Origin: Nostoc sp. NMS9
GTDB lineage: Bacteria; Cyanobacteriota; Cyanobacteriia; Cyanobacteriales; Nostocaceae
Reading direction: 5' to 3'
DNA: 64,000 bases
Assembly (NCBI RefSeq): GCF_017114995.1
Contig: NZ_JABXKL010000039.1
Location: 186,001-250,000, forward strand
The position numbers were made by a program, and so were the translations under genes. The notes below the pieces were generated by a model. That model made no database searches. It saw only the letters and a program-made list of their open reading frames with translations, and was not told the DNA's origin. The stretch's first letter is position 1; every line of letters begins with the position of its first letter. Positions 1-7,894 of the stretch are shown in pieces.

Positions 1-1424
1 ATTTGACCTTGGGTAAGTAATCCCCGTTGTTGCAAAATTTTGGCGAAATCATTACGGGATAATCGTTCTAGTTCCCTGCGGACGATTCCAGGGTCAGCTG
101 CTGGGTCGTAGATAACATCATGAAATTCCTGGGCAATTCTTTCTGAACTCAGTTGCCAAGCATAAGTATTGTACAGGTAGTTTTCAACATCAGCCCGAAT
201 TGGACTATAGGGTTGTGATGGTGTTGGCAAGCCTAACTTATCTGCTTGTTCGGTGACTTTATCTTTAGCGCTAGTGAGACTACCTAAGATTTTTTCCACA
301 TCCAAATCAGACAAATCTGTGCGTCCCATAACAATGCCGGTTAAGGCAGATAGTCCTTGCTGGAGTGTACTTTGAATTGGCCCGGTAGCTGCCTTTTGGT
401 CAGATTCTTTAGAACCACGCTTTTCTGCTAATAACCGATCTAGCTTGGCATTGAGTTCGTCTGTTTTGCTTTGTCCTGGTGGAAGTGATTTCAGATAATC
501 CATCAACTCACCCAAACGGTCTTCGGTAGGTGGTTGCTGACTTACCACTTGCTGCCAAACTTTATACAAGGTATCAGCAATGCGGCTAACGTCTTTTTTA
601 GAAAGATCGGTGCGGCTGCTGACTAACTCGATAAACTTTTGGCGGTCGATGTTGCGGATATCTGGAGTCCCAGCGATCGCTTTTAATTGCGGATCATTGA
701 GTAAATTTTCAAAATCACTCCGAATCTTTGACACATCGAGTTCTGGAGGACGGATCTTTTCTAAGTAATCTTCAATGTTTTCCCGGATACTCACGGGGTC
801 GATCGCGCTTCCTAGTTCTCGACGGACAGCGGCGGCGGCGGCTTCAGCTGTGGCTACCACTTGGCTATTCACAGCTTTAGCGCCTAGTGCGGCGGTAGCA
901 GTCCCCATAATCGCCTGAAACCCAGATGTTGCCGTATTAACAACTGAGCCAATTAAGGAGCCTACGGTGGTGGAACTTACCCAAACTAGGAGCAAAAAGT
1001 AAGCACCCCAGATCACTAAGCCGAGAATCGCTCCCAATCCTCGGTCTGAGATCACAAGGCTCAATTTTACTGCTAGATAAGAAGCGATTAATAAGGCGAC
1101 CGTCACAGTGACTAATGTCCAAATCCCCACTGCTGTGCCGATTTTGCGAATGCTGCCACCCAAACTTCCAACTTCCCCATTATCTGAATCCGAATCAGAT
1201 GAGTGCCCCAGGTAGGAAATACCGGCTGCAAGGGAGAGATTAGTTAGAACTAATTGGAAAGCAAAGGCAAGAATCACGCCGGAGATTAAAGCCACAAAAA
1301 AGCGCGGCCCGGAAATGAGAACTGATGCTTGTTCTGGCGTGACGTTTGAGGGTTCTCCTGGAACCTGTGCTAACCATAATAGTGGTTTATAGAGTCCCAC
1401 CATGATTTCCGTACTTTGGAACAT
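1..1424 (-). CDS. Multi-spanning membrane protein with helical repeats (C-terminus off window)
   Basis: The frame stays open from an ATG at 1424 (preceded by AAGGAA, a good ribosome-binding site) to the left edge, giving at least 474 residues; the C-terminus lies outside. Residues about 40-70, 98-122 and 128-150 are hydrophobic and should span the membrane, separated by an Asp/Ser-rich stretch near residue 78. An Ala-rich helix follows, then a long hydrophilic helical region with degenerate repeats, e.g. PPELDVSKI, RTDLSKKDVSRI and RTDLSDLDVEKI. I do not recognise a function. Similar cyanobacterial proteins are sometimes labelled MFS transporters, but I see only three to four membrane segments here and no MFS motif, so I would not use that label. 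Confidence 0.8.
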   Translation of the reverse strand, partial: MFQSTEIMVGLYKPLLWLAQVPGEPSNVTPEQASVLISGPRFFVALISGVILAFAFQLVLTNLSLAAGISYLGHSSDSDSDNGEVGSLGGSIRKIGTAVGIWTLVTVTVALLIASYLAVKLSLVISDRGLGAILGLVIWGAYFLLLVWVSSTTVGSLIGSVVNTATSGFQAIMGTATAALGAKAVNSQVVATAEAAAAAVRRELGSAIDPVSIRENIEDYLEKIRPPELDVSKIRSDFENLLNDPQLKAIAGTPDIRNIDRQKFIELVSSRTDLSKKDVSRIADTLYKVWQQVVSQQPPTEDRLGELMDYLKSLPPGQSKTDELNAKLDRLLAEKRGSKESDQKAATGPIQSTLQQGLSALTGIVMGRTDLSDLDVEKILGSLTSAKDKVTEQADKLGLPTPSQPYSPIRADVENYLYNTYAWQLSSERIAQEFHDVIYDPAADPGIVRRELERLSRNDFAKILQQRGLLTQGQ

Positions 1425-1901
1425 TGGATTTCCTTCTACTAAGTTTAAGTTTGGGGGAATTAAGATTTTCTTGAGAAGTAACTCTTAGTATTTATTATGT
1501 GTGTACCTATGGCAATACCTAACTCTTTAGTTCAGAATCGTAGAATTTAGCTGTTTAAAGCATCTCTCCAAAGGCTGAAACCTGTATCCAGCGTAAGATA
1601 TAAATTTTAGTCTCCTTCAGTATAGATGTTAATAAAATTGGCAAGCACTATTAAATAATTACCACTATTTTTTAATTTTAATTGCTTATTTTAGAGGGAG
1701 TGATTCTATTGAAATACTAGTTAATTCTCCAATTATTTAAATATCTATTTTTTATCACCCTCTACAGGTGGATTTGTTTCTAAGAATACTTTCTGATAAT
1801 CGTCCAGAAGAAGTGCTTGTGGTTTGTGTCTACAGGCAGAAAACATTCTAATTATTAATAGCTACATTAAAGTTAACAAACGAATTGTTGAGGACAAAAA
1901 A
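1425..1901. other. Intergenic region ahead of HLIP array
   Basis: This AT-rich spacer separates the leftward membrane-protein gene from the rightward HLIP array and must hold both promoters. I see no convincing ORF, no RNA gene and no clear high-light regulatory element. Confidence 0.5.
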
Positions 1902-2104
1902 ATGGCAACTCGCTTTTTCAGAGATTTGCCAAGAATTTAAACAGAATACAATAATTGCGATCGCAATTATTTTGTGTTTGGTTGGACTCCTCAAGCCGAA
2001 ATTTAGAACGGTCGTTTGCAATGATTGCCTTTCTTGCCTATTTAGTTTGGAATTTAGTTTGCTATGGCGTTCTGCGTGACGTTTTGCGCTTGATTGATTA
2101 CTAA
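1902..2104 (+). pseudogene. Decayed high-light-inducible protein (HLIP) copy
   Basis: Read from the ATG at 1902, this region aligns throughout with the two intact HLIP genes just downstream but is broken three ways. An early TAA follows codon 12. A TAG replaces the Trp codon of the chlorophyll-binding EIWNGR motif (it reads EI-stop-NGR). One base is missing just after NGR, after which the +1 frame continues as FLAYLVWNLV and VLRDVLRLIDY up to a TAA at 2102-2104. The flanking order and sequence leave no doubt about its ancestry. It is the most diverged member of the array and probably the oldest. Confidence 0.9.
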
Positions 2105-2148
2105 AGCATTAAAGAATAAAAACCAACTTGATTAGGAAGGAAAAAACA

Positions 2149-2352
2149 ATGGAAACTCGTCCATCTACTGATTTATCATCTACTGCTAAAGCTTACAATG
2201 GCCGCGATCGCAATGAATTTCTGTTTGGTTTTACTCCCCAAGCCGAAATTTGGAATGGTCGCTTGGCAGCTATTGGTTTTCTTGCCTATTTACTTTGGGA
2301 TTTAGCTGGTTATAGCGTCCTGCGCGACGTTTTACATCTGATTGGCTACTAG
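2149..2352 (+). CDS. hli: High-light-inducible protein (HLIP/SCP), single helix
   Basis: This 67-residue protein has a hydrophilic N-terminus and one chlorophyll a/b-binding-type membrane helix. The motif FGFTPQAEIWNGRLAAIGF contains the Glu and Asn-Gly-Arg that coordinate pigment and pair helices in this family. HLIPs sit in the thylakoid membrane and protect or help assemble photosystem II and chlorophyll intermediates under light stress. The start is the ATG at 2149, placed after AGGAAGG; a TTG 21 bases upstream is in frame but lacks a site. It is the second of four copies in tandem and is probably cotranscribed with the next. Confidence 0.93.
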   Translation: METRPSTDLSSTAKAYNGRDRNEFLFGFTPQAEIWNGRLAAIGFLAYLLWDLAGYSVLRDVLHLIGY

Positions 2353-2393
2353 AAACTAAACACTTAAAAACCTACTAGATTTTGGAGAAAAAA

Positions 2394-2606
2394 ATGGCAA
2401 TTAAAGAAACTCGTTCTTCTACTGATTTACCACCTGTTGCACCCGAATACAACGGCGTAGACCGTAATGCATTTTTGTTTGGTTTTACTCCCCAAGCTGA
2501 AATTTGGAATGGTCGCTTGGCAGCCATTGGATTTCTTGCCTATTTGCTTTGGGATTTAGCTGGTTATAGCGTCCTGCGCGACGTTTTACATCTGATTGGC
2601 TACTAG
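2394..2606 (+). CDS. hli: High-light-inducible protein (HLIP/SCP), single helix
   Basis: This 70-residue HLIP has the same EIWNGRLAAIGF helix as the preceding copy. The ATG at 2394 follows GGAG; an in-frame TTG at 2382 would overlap that site and is less likely. From FLFGF to the stop the protein is identical to its neighbour, and the two DNA stretches differ only at about five synonymous positions. The N-termini differ more. That contrast points to a recent duplication or gene conversion of the 3' half. It lies 41 bases after the previous copy and likely shares its message. Confidence 0.93.
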   Translation: MAIKETRSSTDLPPVAPEYNGVDRNAFLFGFTPQAEIWNGRLAAIGFLAYLLWDLAGYSVLRDVLHLIGY

Positions 2607-2696
2607 TAGGTAGTCTGCTACAAGCATTATGACAGGTTAAGATAGTTCGTAGTAAGCACTTAAGTGCTTGCTATGACCCGATCTAAAAATTGAACA

Positions 2697-2741
2697 ACTT
2701 GCTCTTTTACTGATTTACCAACTATTACACCAGAATACAGT
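2697..2741 (+). pseudogene. 5' fragment of a fourth HLIP copy
   Basis: About 45 bases here match the N-terminal coding part of the intact copies; the frame reads TCSFTDLPTITPEY against TRSSTDLPPVAPEY. There is no start codon at the expected place and no trace of the membrane helix. It is a remnant of a further tandem copy, cut off before the terminator. Confidence 0.7.
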
Positions 2742-2764
2742 TTAATTGGTTGTATAGTAGTGAA

Positions 2765-2794
2765 AAAAGCCACCTAGTTTGAGGTGGCTTTTCT
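2765..2794 (+). terminator. Rho-independent terminator of HLIP array
   Basis: AAAAGCCACCT (2765-2775) pairs perfectly with AGGTGGCTTTT (2782-2792) around a six-base loop, followed by more T. The flanking A and T runs mean it could also stop leftward transcripts, but the leftward gene ends only at 2827, so it may serve both directions. Confidence 0.85.
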
Positions 2795-2826
2795 ATGATA
2801 AAAATTACTGAAGTTTCCAACAGCGA

Positions 2827-3462
2827 TTATTCATCAATACTACTAGGAATACCCAAAACAGCACAGGGAAAATTAAAACCTAAAGCTTCAATCATCGGAT
2901 GATTGACAGAGTTGCAACCTAGAAATAGAATATCAGCAGCTTCTGATTTAACAACTTTGTTAAGTTCTGTGGCAATGGAGCCAAACCGCAGGTGAGATTT
3001 GAAGGAACCTTGCCATTCTTCAGCCAGACTTCGGGCTTGCCAGAGAATTATATCTGCTTGTTGTAGGGGAGTTATCACTGTCTGTAATTTGGGTTGAGTT
3101 AATACCTGTGTGACAGACTTTGATACTTCACTGACTTGACATTCCAATGAAGGCTGTTGTTGGGGAAAGCTTAAAATATTTGGATACTGGCTGCTTTGAT
3201 TATCTTCTACCACATAAACGGCTTGAACTGTAACTTCTGCATTAGTGGCTAAACGCGTTTGATGGGAAATCCAAAATGCAATATCTAATGCTGTATGACT
3301 GTTAGGAGATGCGTTATATGCAACAATTAGATTGACTGCTTTTGCTTTCTGAGGTTTTTTAGAAAAAGGTTTGTTTGGTTCTGGCAGCAGTACCATTTGT
3401 TCAATTAAATCGTCTCGGCCTGTGGCACTTTGCAGACGTGCTAACATTGGCTTAATTTGCAC
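2827..3462 (-). CDS. Universal stress protein (UspA-like)
   Basis: This is an approximately 211-residue cytoplasmic protein. After a short N-terminal helix (LARLQSATGRDDLIEQMVLLPEP) it has the Usp alpha/beta start VNLIVAYNASPNSHTALDIAF, and near the end ILFLGCN and AVLGIP. Usp proteins bind ATP or other nucleotides and act in stress responses; some bind c-di-AMP. I chose the GTG at 3462, with AGGAG upstream, over a more distal ATG at 3495 that precedes any site. The leader at 3607-3830 is a c-di-AMP-type riboswitch, so expression probably tracks that messenger. The nucleotide-binding glycine loop is not obvious, so ligand is uncertain. Confidence 0.8.
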   Translation of the reverse strand: MQIKPMLARLQSATGRDDLIEQMVLLPEPNKPFSKKPQKAKAVNLIVAYNASPNSHTALDIAFWISHQTRLATNAEVTVQAVYVVEDNQSSQYPNILSFPQQQPSLECQVSEVSKSVTQVLTQPKLQTVITPLQQADIILWQARSLAEEWQGSFKSHLRFGSIATELNKVVKSEAADILFLGCNSVNHPMIEALGFNFPCAVLGIPSSIDE

Positions 3463-3606
3463 AGCTTTACTTCTCCTAATGAAATGAATTAGCAATGAGA
3501 AGCAGGGCGACCAATTTTAAATTTTGGACTTTGGCTAGGCTCAGTCGAACGATTTTGGATTTTAGATTGAGTGACGATAACCAAAATTTCAAATTTTAAA
3601 TCAGTC

Positions 3607-3657
3607 AAGGAAACCCCAATAATAACTGTATTACAGCCAAAGTCTTGGGGGTTCCTT
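3607..3657 (-). terminator. Expression-platform hairpin of the first c-di-AMP riboswitch
   Basis: On the minus strand AAGGAACCCCCAA (3657-3645) pairs with TTGGGGTTTCCTT (3619-3607) at 12 of 13 positions, with a smaller CTGT/ACAG hairpin inside. The upstream arm overlaps the last strand of the aptamer helix (3654-3660), so the two structures exclude each other. That is the usual layout of a riboswitch expression platform. No strong U run follows, so the mechanism (termination or another) is open. Confidence 0.5.
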
Positions 3658-3830
3658 CCATTGCCTACGGAGTTAGCTGACGGGCTAAGACTGGAAGGTG
3701 TCTCTCTCTTAGGAGTGCTGAGTGGTGAGTTAAAACTTTTTACTCTTAAGTTGCCGCTCTCTGCAAGATTAGCCCCAAACATTGGTTCCTCCGTTCCAAA
3801 TCCAGCTTTCATGAATTTGAATTAGGCTAC
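3654..3830 (-). promoter_or_regulatory. c-di-AMP riboswitch (ydaO/yuaA type) ahead of universal stress gene
   Basis: The minus-strand leader contains hallmark ydaO/yuaA pieces in order: GCCTAAT, then GGAACGGAGGAACCA, then GGGGCTAATCT, a variable arm, and AGCCCGTCAGCTAACTCCGTAGGC. The outer helix pairs GCCTA with TAGGC. A second helix pairs CCTTCCA (3698-3692) with TGGAAGG (3660-3654). The second leader at 7229-7443 shows the same helix with different bases, which is true covariation. ORFs crossing this region on both strands are artefacts. The variable arm carries heptamer-like repeats. Confidence 0.88.
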
Positions 3831-3854
3831 CCACTAAAAAAATGATAATCTAAT

Positions 3855-4694
3855 TTACTCGTCTTGAGCAAAATATCGATCGAGGAAATTTAGGGCGTGG
3901 TTGCGGAGTTCAAAATACTCTTTTGAGTTTCGCATGGCGGCGCGATCGCGTGGACGCTCAAAAGGAACTTCTAAAATCTCCCCGATACTAGCAGCTGGGC
4001 CATTGGTCATCAAGACGATGCGATCGGACATATAAATTGCTTCGTCTACATCATGGGTAATCATCATCACTGCTTGACGATTATTTTCCCAAATATCCAA
4101 TACCTGCTGCTCTAATTTGCCACGAGTTAGTGCATCTAATGCCCCAAAAGGTTCATCCATCAGCAACATTTTGGGACGAATTGCTAAGGCTCTGGCAATA
4201 CCTACTCGTTGTTTCATACCTCCAGAAATTTCATCGGGATATTTGTCAGCCGCCGCCGTCAAGTTTACCATTGCCAAGTGTTGATTTACAATGCTAATTT
4301 TTTCAGATCTATTAGCATTTTTTAACACTTCATCCACGGCTAAACGGATATTTTCTCGCACTGTTAACCAAGGTAACAGCGAATAGTTCTGAAATACCAT
4401 CATCCTTTCCGCTCCCGGCTGACGAATTTCTTGTCCATCTAGCCTGACTGAGCCGGAAGTTGCTTTTTCTAAACCAGCTACTATTTTTATTAGAGTTGAT
4501 TTCCCACAACCTGAGTGACCAATTACAGAAATATATTCATCTTCACCAATCGTAAGATTAACCCCATCTAAAACGACAAAGTTATCTTTATCAGGTGTCG
4601 GATAAGACTTGACTAAATTTTCAATTTCTAAAAATCCAGGACGGGGCAGAACTTTGTTCTGAGTATTAATAGGCAATGAGGTATATTCCATCAT
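3855..4694 (-). CDS. ABC transporter ATP-binding protein, NrtD/CmpD/SsuB type
   Basis: This approximately 279-residue ATPase energises the importer encoded just upstream. It has Walker A GHSGCGKST, a Q-loop in MMVFQNYSLLPW, signature EISGGMKQRVGIARAL, Walker B LLMDEPFGALDA and switch His in MMITHDVDEA. The sequence is closest to nitrate, bicarbonate and sulfonate family ATPases. It lacks the C-terminal solute-binding-like extension of NrtC/CmpC. I moved the start from a TTG at 4721 to ATG 4694, six bases after GGAG. It is the last gene of the three-gene operon, 47 bases after the binding-protein gene. Confidence 0.92.
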   Translation of the reverse strand: MMEYTSLPINTQNKVLPRPGFLEIENLVKSYPTPDKDNFVVLDGVNLTIGEDEYISVIGHSGCGKSTLIKIVAGLEKATSGSVRLDGQEIRQPGAERMMVFQNYSLLPWLTVRENIRLAVDEVLKNANRSEKISIVNQHLAMVNLTAAADKYPDEISGGMKQRVGIARALAIRPKMLLMDEPFGALDALTRGKLEQQVLDIWENNRQAVMMITHDVDEAIYMSDRIVLMTNGPAASIGEILEVPFERPRDRAAMRNSKEYFELRNHALNFLDRYFAQDE

Positions 4695-4741
4695 CAAAGG
4701 CTCCGCAAATAATTTAGTCAATCAAAATTTAAACTTGGGAT

Positions 4742-6184
4742 TTAAGACATGAAAAAACGAGTGGGAGCGTTAGCCCTGATGGCAAAACTATTCAGATAAC
4801 CCACCGGATCGCTGGGGTCGAAGCCTTTCTTATCTATAAATACTTCTGGTGGTTCGACCTTGTAATCATCCTTGGGACACTTGATGCCCATGTCAGATGC
4901 TATCTCCCGATATAAATCTGCTCTCCAGCCAAGTTCTGCTAGTTTCTCGGCATTTTTGGGGAATTCCTTAATTTGTCCCCACCGCGCTGCTTGTGTCATT
5001 AACCAAATACTTCTCGATCTCCATAAGAATGTAGAGTGTTCTCCTGGCTGTTTGGGAAGGTTGTCAGGAATATCGAAGAAAATCGTGGTGTCAGCAGCTT
5101 TGATGGTGCGGTCTTTGCCGTCAAAGCCGCCATAGTTATAGTTGCCGAGAATTCCCGGACTTGTAAATTTTGCGATTGGGGCATCTTTCTTTTTAGGTCT
5201 AGCACCTGTAAAGGAACGGTCTGTAATCAATTCGGCTACTTCTTGGCGGTTCTCTACTTTGCTGCAATACTGGCAAGCTTCAATCATCGCTTTGACGAGG
5301 GAACGATAGGTTTTGGGATATTTGTCAATGAAAGATTCCATTACCCCCAATAAACGATCTGGGTGTCCTAGCCAGACTTCTTTGCCTTGTGCGAAGGTAA
5401 AGCCGATGTTTTCGTTACCTGTTATTGCTCGTGTATTCCAGGGTTCTGCAACCATATAAGCTTGCATAGCACCAATCCGCACGTTTGTTACCATTTGGGG
5501 GGGCGGAACGATGATGATCCGAAACTCCTTGAGGGGATCGACACCAGCGGCGGCGGATACATAGCGGACAAAGTATTCGTAAATGGCGGAACTCAGAACA
5601 ACTGCCCAAACTTTGCGTTCTGGCGGCTGCTTGTCAAAATAGCCTCGGAAATCGCGCCCAAAGGCTTCTAAAGCGCCATCACCATATTTTTCTTGATACT
5701 CATACCACGGACGCAGCCCAAAATCCCACATGGCTTTGTTCATCGTCATGGCGTTACCGTGGCGGTGAATGGTCATGGCTGCACACAAAGGGGCGTGGCG
5801 TGCCCCTTCAGCACCAATTCTGGCATTGGTGACTGCACCGGATACTACGGGTGAGGCATCCAGGCGACCAAATATTAAACCGTCGCGGGAAGTTGCCCAA
5901 CTGGCTTCGCGGTTAAGTGTGACGTTCAAACCATATTTGCGGAAGAAGCCTTTTTTCCAGGCGATCGCAAATGGCGCACAATCATTAACGGGAACGTAAC
6001 CAATGGTAAGGTCGGATTTTTCTAGGTCTTGGGATCTAACTACTGGTTGTACAGCTAAGGCTTCTTCAGTTAGTCCTTTAGCGGATCTATCTCCTGAAAT
6101 CGCACAGGAAGATAACGCTATTCCTGTTGTAGTTGCTCCTATTCCTTTGATAAAGTCTCGTCGAGTCCAGTTATGATCACCCAT
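4742..6184 (-). CDS. ABC transporter substrate-binding protein, NrtA/CmpA family
   Basis: This 480-residue lipoprotein is the solute receptor of the importer. The N-terminus has a twin-arginine signal (TRRDFIKGIG, residues 7-16) and a lipobox ending LSSC at Cys27, so it is predicted to be Tat-exported and anchored. The body starts LTIGYVPVNDCAPFAIAWKKG, typical of NrtA/CmpA/SsuA proteins. It contains long NrtA/CmpA-like segments (ALEAFGRDFRGYF, MVAEPWNTRAI, GHPDRLLGVMESF). The ligand (nitrate, bicarbonate or something else) cannot be read from the sequence. GGAG precedes the ATG. The gene lies 87 bases after the permease gene. Confidence 0.88.
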   Translation of the reverse strand: MGDHNWTRRDFIKGIGATTTGIALSSCAISGDRSAKGLTEEALAVQPVVRSQDLEKSDLTIGYVPVNDCAPFAIAWKKGFFRKYGLNVTLNREASWATSRDGLIFGRLDASPVVSGAVTNARIGAEGARHAPLCAAMTIHRHGNAMTMNKAMWDFGLRPWYEYQEKYGDGALEAFGRDFRGYFDKQPPERKVWAVVLSSAIYEYFVRYVSAAAGVDPLKEFRIIIVPPPQMVTNVRIGAMQAYMVAEPWNTRAITGNENIGFTFAQGKEVWLGHPDRLLGVMESFIDKYPKTYRSLVKAMIEACQYCSKVENRQEVAELITDRSFTGARPKKKDAPIAKFTSPGILGNYNYGGFDGKDRTIKAADTTIFFDIPDNLPKQPGEHSTFLWRSRSIWLMTQAARWGQIKEFPKNAEKLAELGWRADLYREIASDMGIKCPKDDYKVEPPEVFIDKKGFDPSDPVGYLNSFAIRANAPTRFFMS

Positions 6185-6271
6185 TCTTGTAGCTCCATTG
6201 GTGATTAATTACTCACGCTCCAGGTGCAGAGTATCGTTACATTTTGCTGTTTTGAACGCAGCCAAATTTTG

Positions 6272-7123
6272 TTAGTTGGAAGTTGTAGGGCGATGGGTGA
6301 CAAATTCTTGGATTTTACCCACAGCGTAATCTAAAATTAACCCAGTTAAGCCAATTATGAACACAGCTAAAAAGACTGAACTTAGGTTTAAGCGACTCCA
6401 TTCATCCCAGACAAAAAAGCCGATACCAATACCGCCTGTAAGCATTTCTACGGCAACAATTACTAGCCAAGCTATCCCTAAACTAATTCGTAAACCTGTA
6501 AAAATATACGGCAAGCTTGCGGGCCAAATTATTTTTGTAATCCGTCGCCAACGCGGCATTTCCAAGACTCGTGCCACATCTAAATAATCTTGGGGAACGC
6601 TAGAAACTCCTAAAGCGGTATTAATAATTGTTGGCCATAAGGAGGTAATAAAGATGACAAAAATAGCTGAAGGATCTGCTAAGTTGAAAATTGCTAAGGC
6701 GATGGGTAGCCAAGCTAGGGGCGATACTGGTTTAAAAATTTGAATGATCGGATTAAGCGCTAGCATTGCCGGTCTGGACATGCCAATTACAAACCCTAGA
6801 GGAATCGCTACTATCGCACCTAATAAAAAGCCCAGTAATACTCGACGCAGACTTGCTATCAACAACCAACCAATCCCTAAGTTACCTGGGCCTCGCTGGT
6901 AGAAGGGATTTAAGATGTAGTCTAGATTCGCAATTAGCGCTTCTGGTGGGGTGGGCATCAATTCATGATTGGCAAGTGCAATAATCCACCACAACACAAT
7001 TATTCCCAAGAAACCCAATATAGGTAGAATGAAGACATCTCTAAGGATAATAGGTTTTGCCTTTTTCCAAGTCGCTTGTCCAGCGATCGCCGCGATCGCT
7101 GCTAAATTTAGTTGAAATATCAT
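6272..7123 (-). CDS. ABC transporter permease, NrtB/CmpB family
   Basis: This 283-residue inner-membrane permease has about six membrane helices and the EAA-type loop VARVLEMPRWRRITKIIWPASLPYIFTG, which docks the ATPase. It belongs to the nitrate/sulfonate/bicarbonate (BPD_transp_1) class. GAGG precedes the ATG at 7123. It is the first gene of the importer operon and follows the c-di-AMP riboswitch at 7229-7443, with about 100 bases between aptamer and start. I infer that uptake is tuned to c-di-AMP. Confidence 0.92.
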   Translation of the reverse strand: MIFQLNLAAIAAIAGQATWKKAKPIILRDVFILPILGFLGIIVLWWIIALANHELMPTPPEALIANLDYILNPFYQRGPGNLGIGWLLIASLRRVLLGFLLGAIVAIPLGFVIGMSRPAMLALNPIIQIFKPVSPLAWLPIALAIFNLADPSAIFVIFITSLWPTIINTALGVSSVPQDYLDVARVLEMPRWRRITKIIWPASLPYIFTGLRISLGIAWLVIVAVEMLTGGIGIGFFVWDEWSRLNLSSVFLAVFIIGLTGLILDYAVGKIQEFVTHRPTTSN

Positions 7124-7228
7124 TTATGACCTCAACAGATTTAAGTGCGGGTACAAAAAATTTGAGCAGTACCAGCCTTGGAAACCGATGAGATCGAAAC
7201 ATTATAAAAATGCCGTCTCTTCAGTCTC

Positions 7229-7443
7229 CTCTCAATGCCTACGAAGTTAGCTGACGGGCTAGGGCTGAGAGATGCCCTTCTGAAGAAAGTTATGAGTTAT
7301 GAGTTATGAGTTATAAATCTAAGTATTTAGTAAACTAACTTCTAACTCTTCACTCTCAACTCCTCACTTTCTCTAAGATACGCCCCACAATTTGGTTCCT
7401 CCGCTCCAACGTCACGCACTGTGATCCGCTGGATTAGGCTGAC
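7229..7443 (-). promoter_or_regulatory. c-di-AMP riboswitch (ydaO/yuaA type) ahead of ABC importer
   Basis: The minus-strand leader shows GCCTAATCC, then GGAGCGGAGGAACCA, GGGGCGTATCT, a long variable arm, and AGCCCGTCAGCTAACTTCGTAGGC. GCCTA pairs with TAGGC. CTCTCA (7271-7266) pairs with TGAGAG (7234-7229), where the sister leader has CCTTCCA/TGGAAGG. TCTTCAG and CTGAAGA can extend the stem. The variable arm holds several copies of a heptamer (ATGAGTT on the plus strand, about 7290-7315), an STRR tolerated in a loop. No strong intrinsic terminator was evident between aptamer and gene. Confidence 0.9.
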
Positions 7444-7894
7444 TTACTCTAAATAGATAATAAATTAAGCAGATTATAACATCAATATGTAGAATATAAC
7501 ATTAGTGAGTGCTTCAGTGAAAGTATCTGTACTATCAAAAATATTGTTCATTTTGCTACTTAAGCCAAGTGCCTACCCTGACTTTTCGGTAATCAATAAA
7601 ATTTCTTATTTTGGTTGTCTTGTGAATCAAATCCTTGCACAATGAGCTAAATAATTTCAGTACATCAATTATCAAGGCTGGTAACTGCTAGACTTTGATT
7701 TACCAAACTTAAGATATATATTATACTCTATAAAAATTATCTACGTATATTCATTTAACCAACGAAAGAATCTGTAAAATCTACTTCTTTTGGTAGGTGA
7801 AATCTATCACTATTTTTGGTTAAACACGACTCTAGTCGCTAAACTGTTTGAATATAGAAGTTTACTCATCTATCTCCTAGCTGAATTTAACATA
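7444..7894. other. Intergenic region, divergent promoters
   Basis: AT-rich spacer between the leftward importer leader and the rightward histidine kinase. The coding frame of the kinase is open from 7790, but the segment 7790-7894 reads as non-conserved sequence and has no ribosome-binding site. No RNA gene or repeat was seen. Confidence 0.45.

Noticed and set aside
1885..2079. 64-codon ORF in the first HLIP copy
   Set aside because: It runs in the wrong frame through a clearly decayed HLIP gene and resembles no protein.
3489..3825. Overlapping ORFs on both strands (107 and 84 codons) between the stress protein and ABC genes
   Set aside because: The region is the first ydaO-type riboswitch; conserved RNA blocks and covarying stems explain it, and neither frame has a ribosome-binding site or family resemblance.
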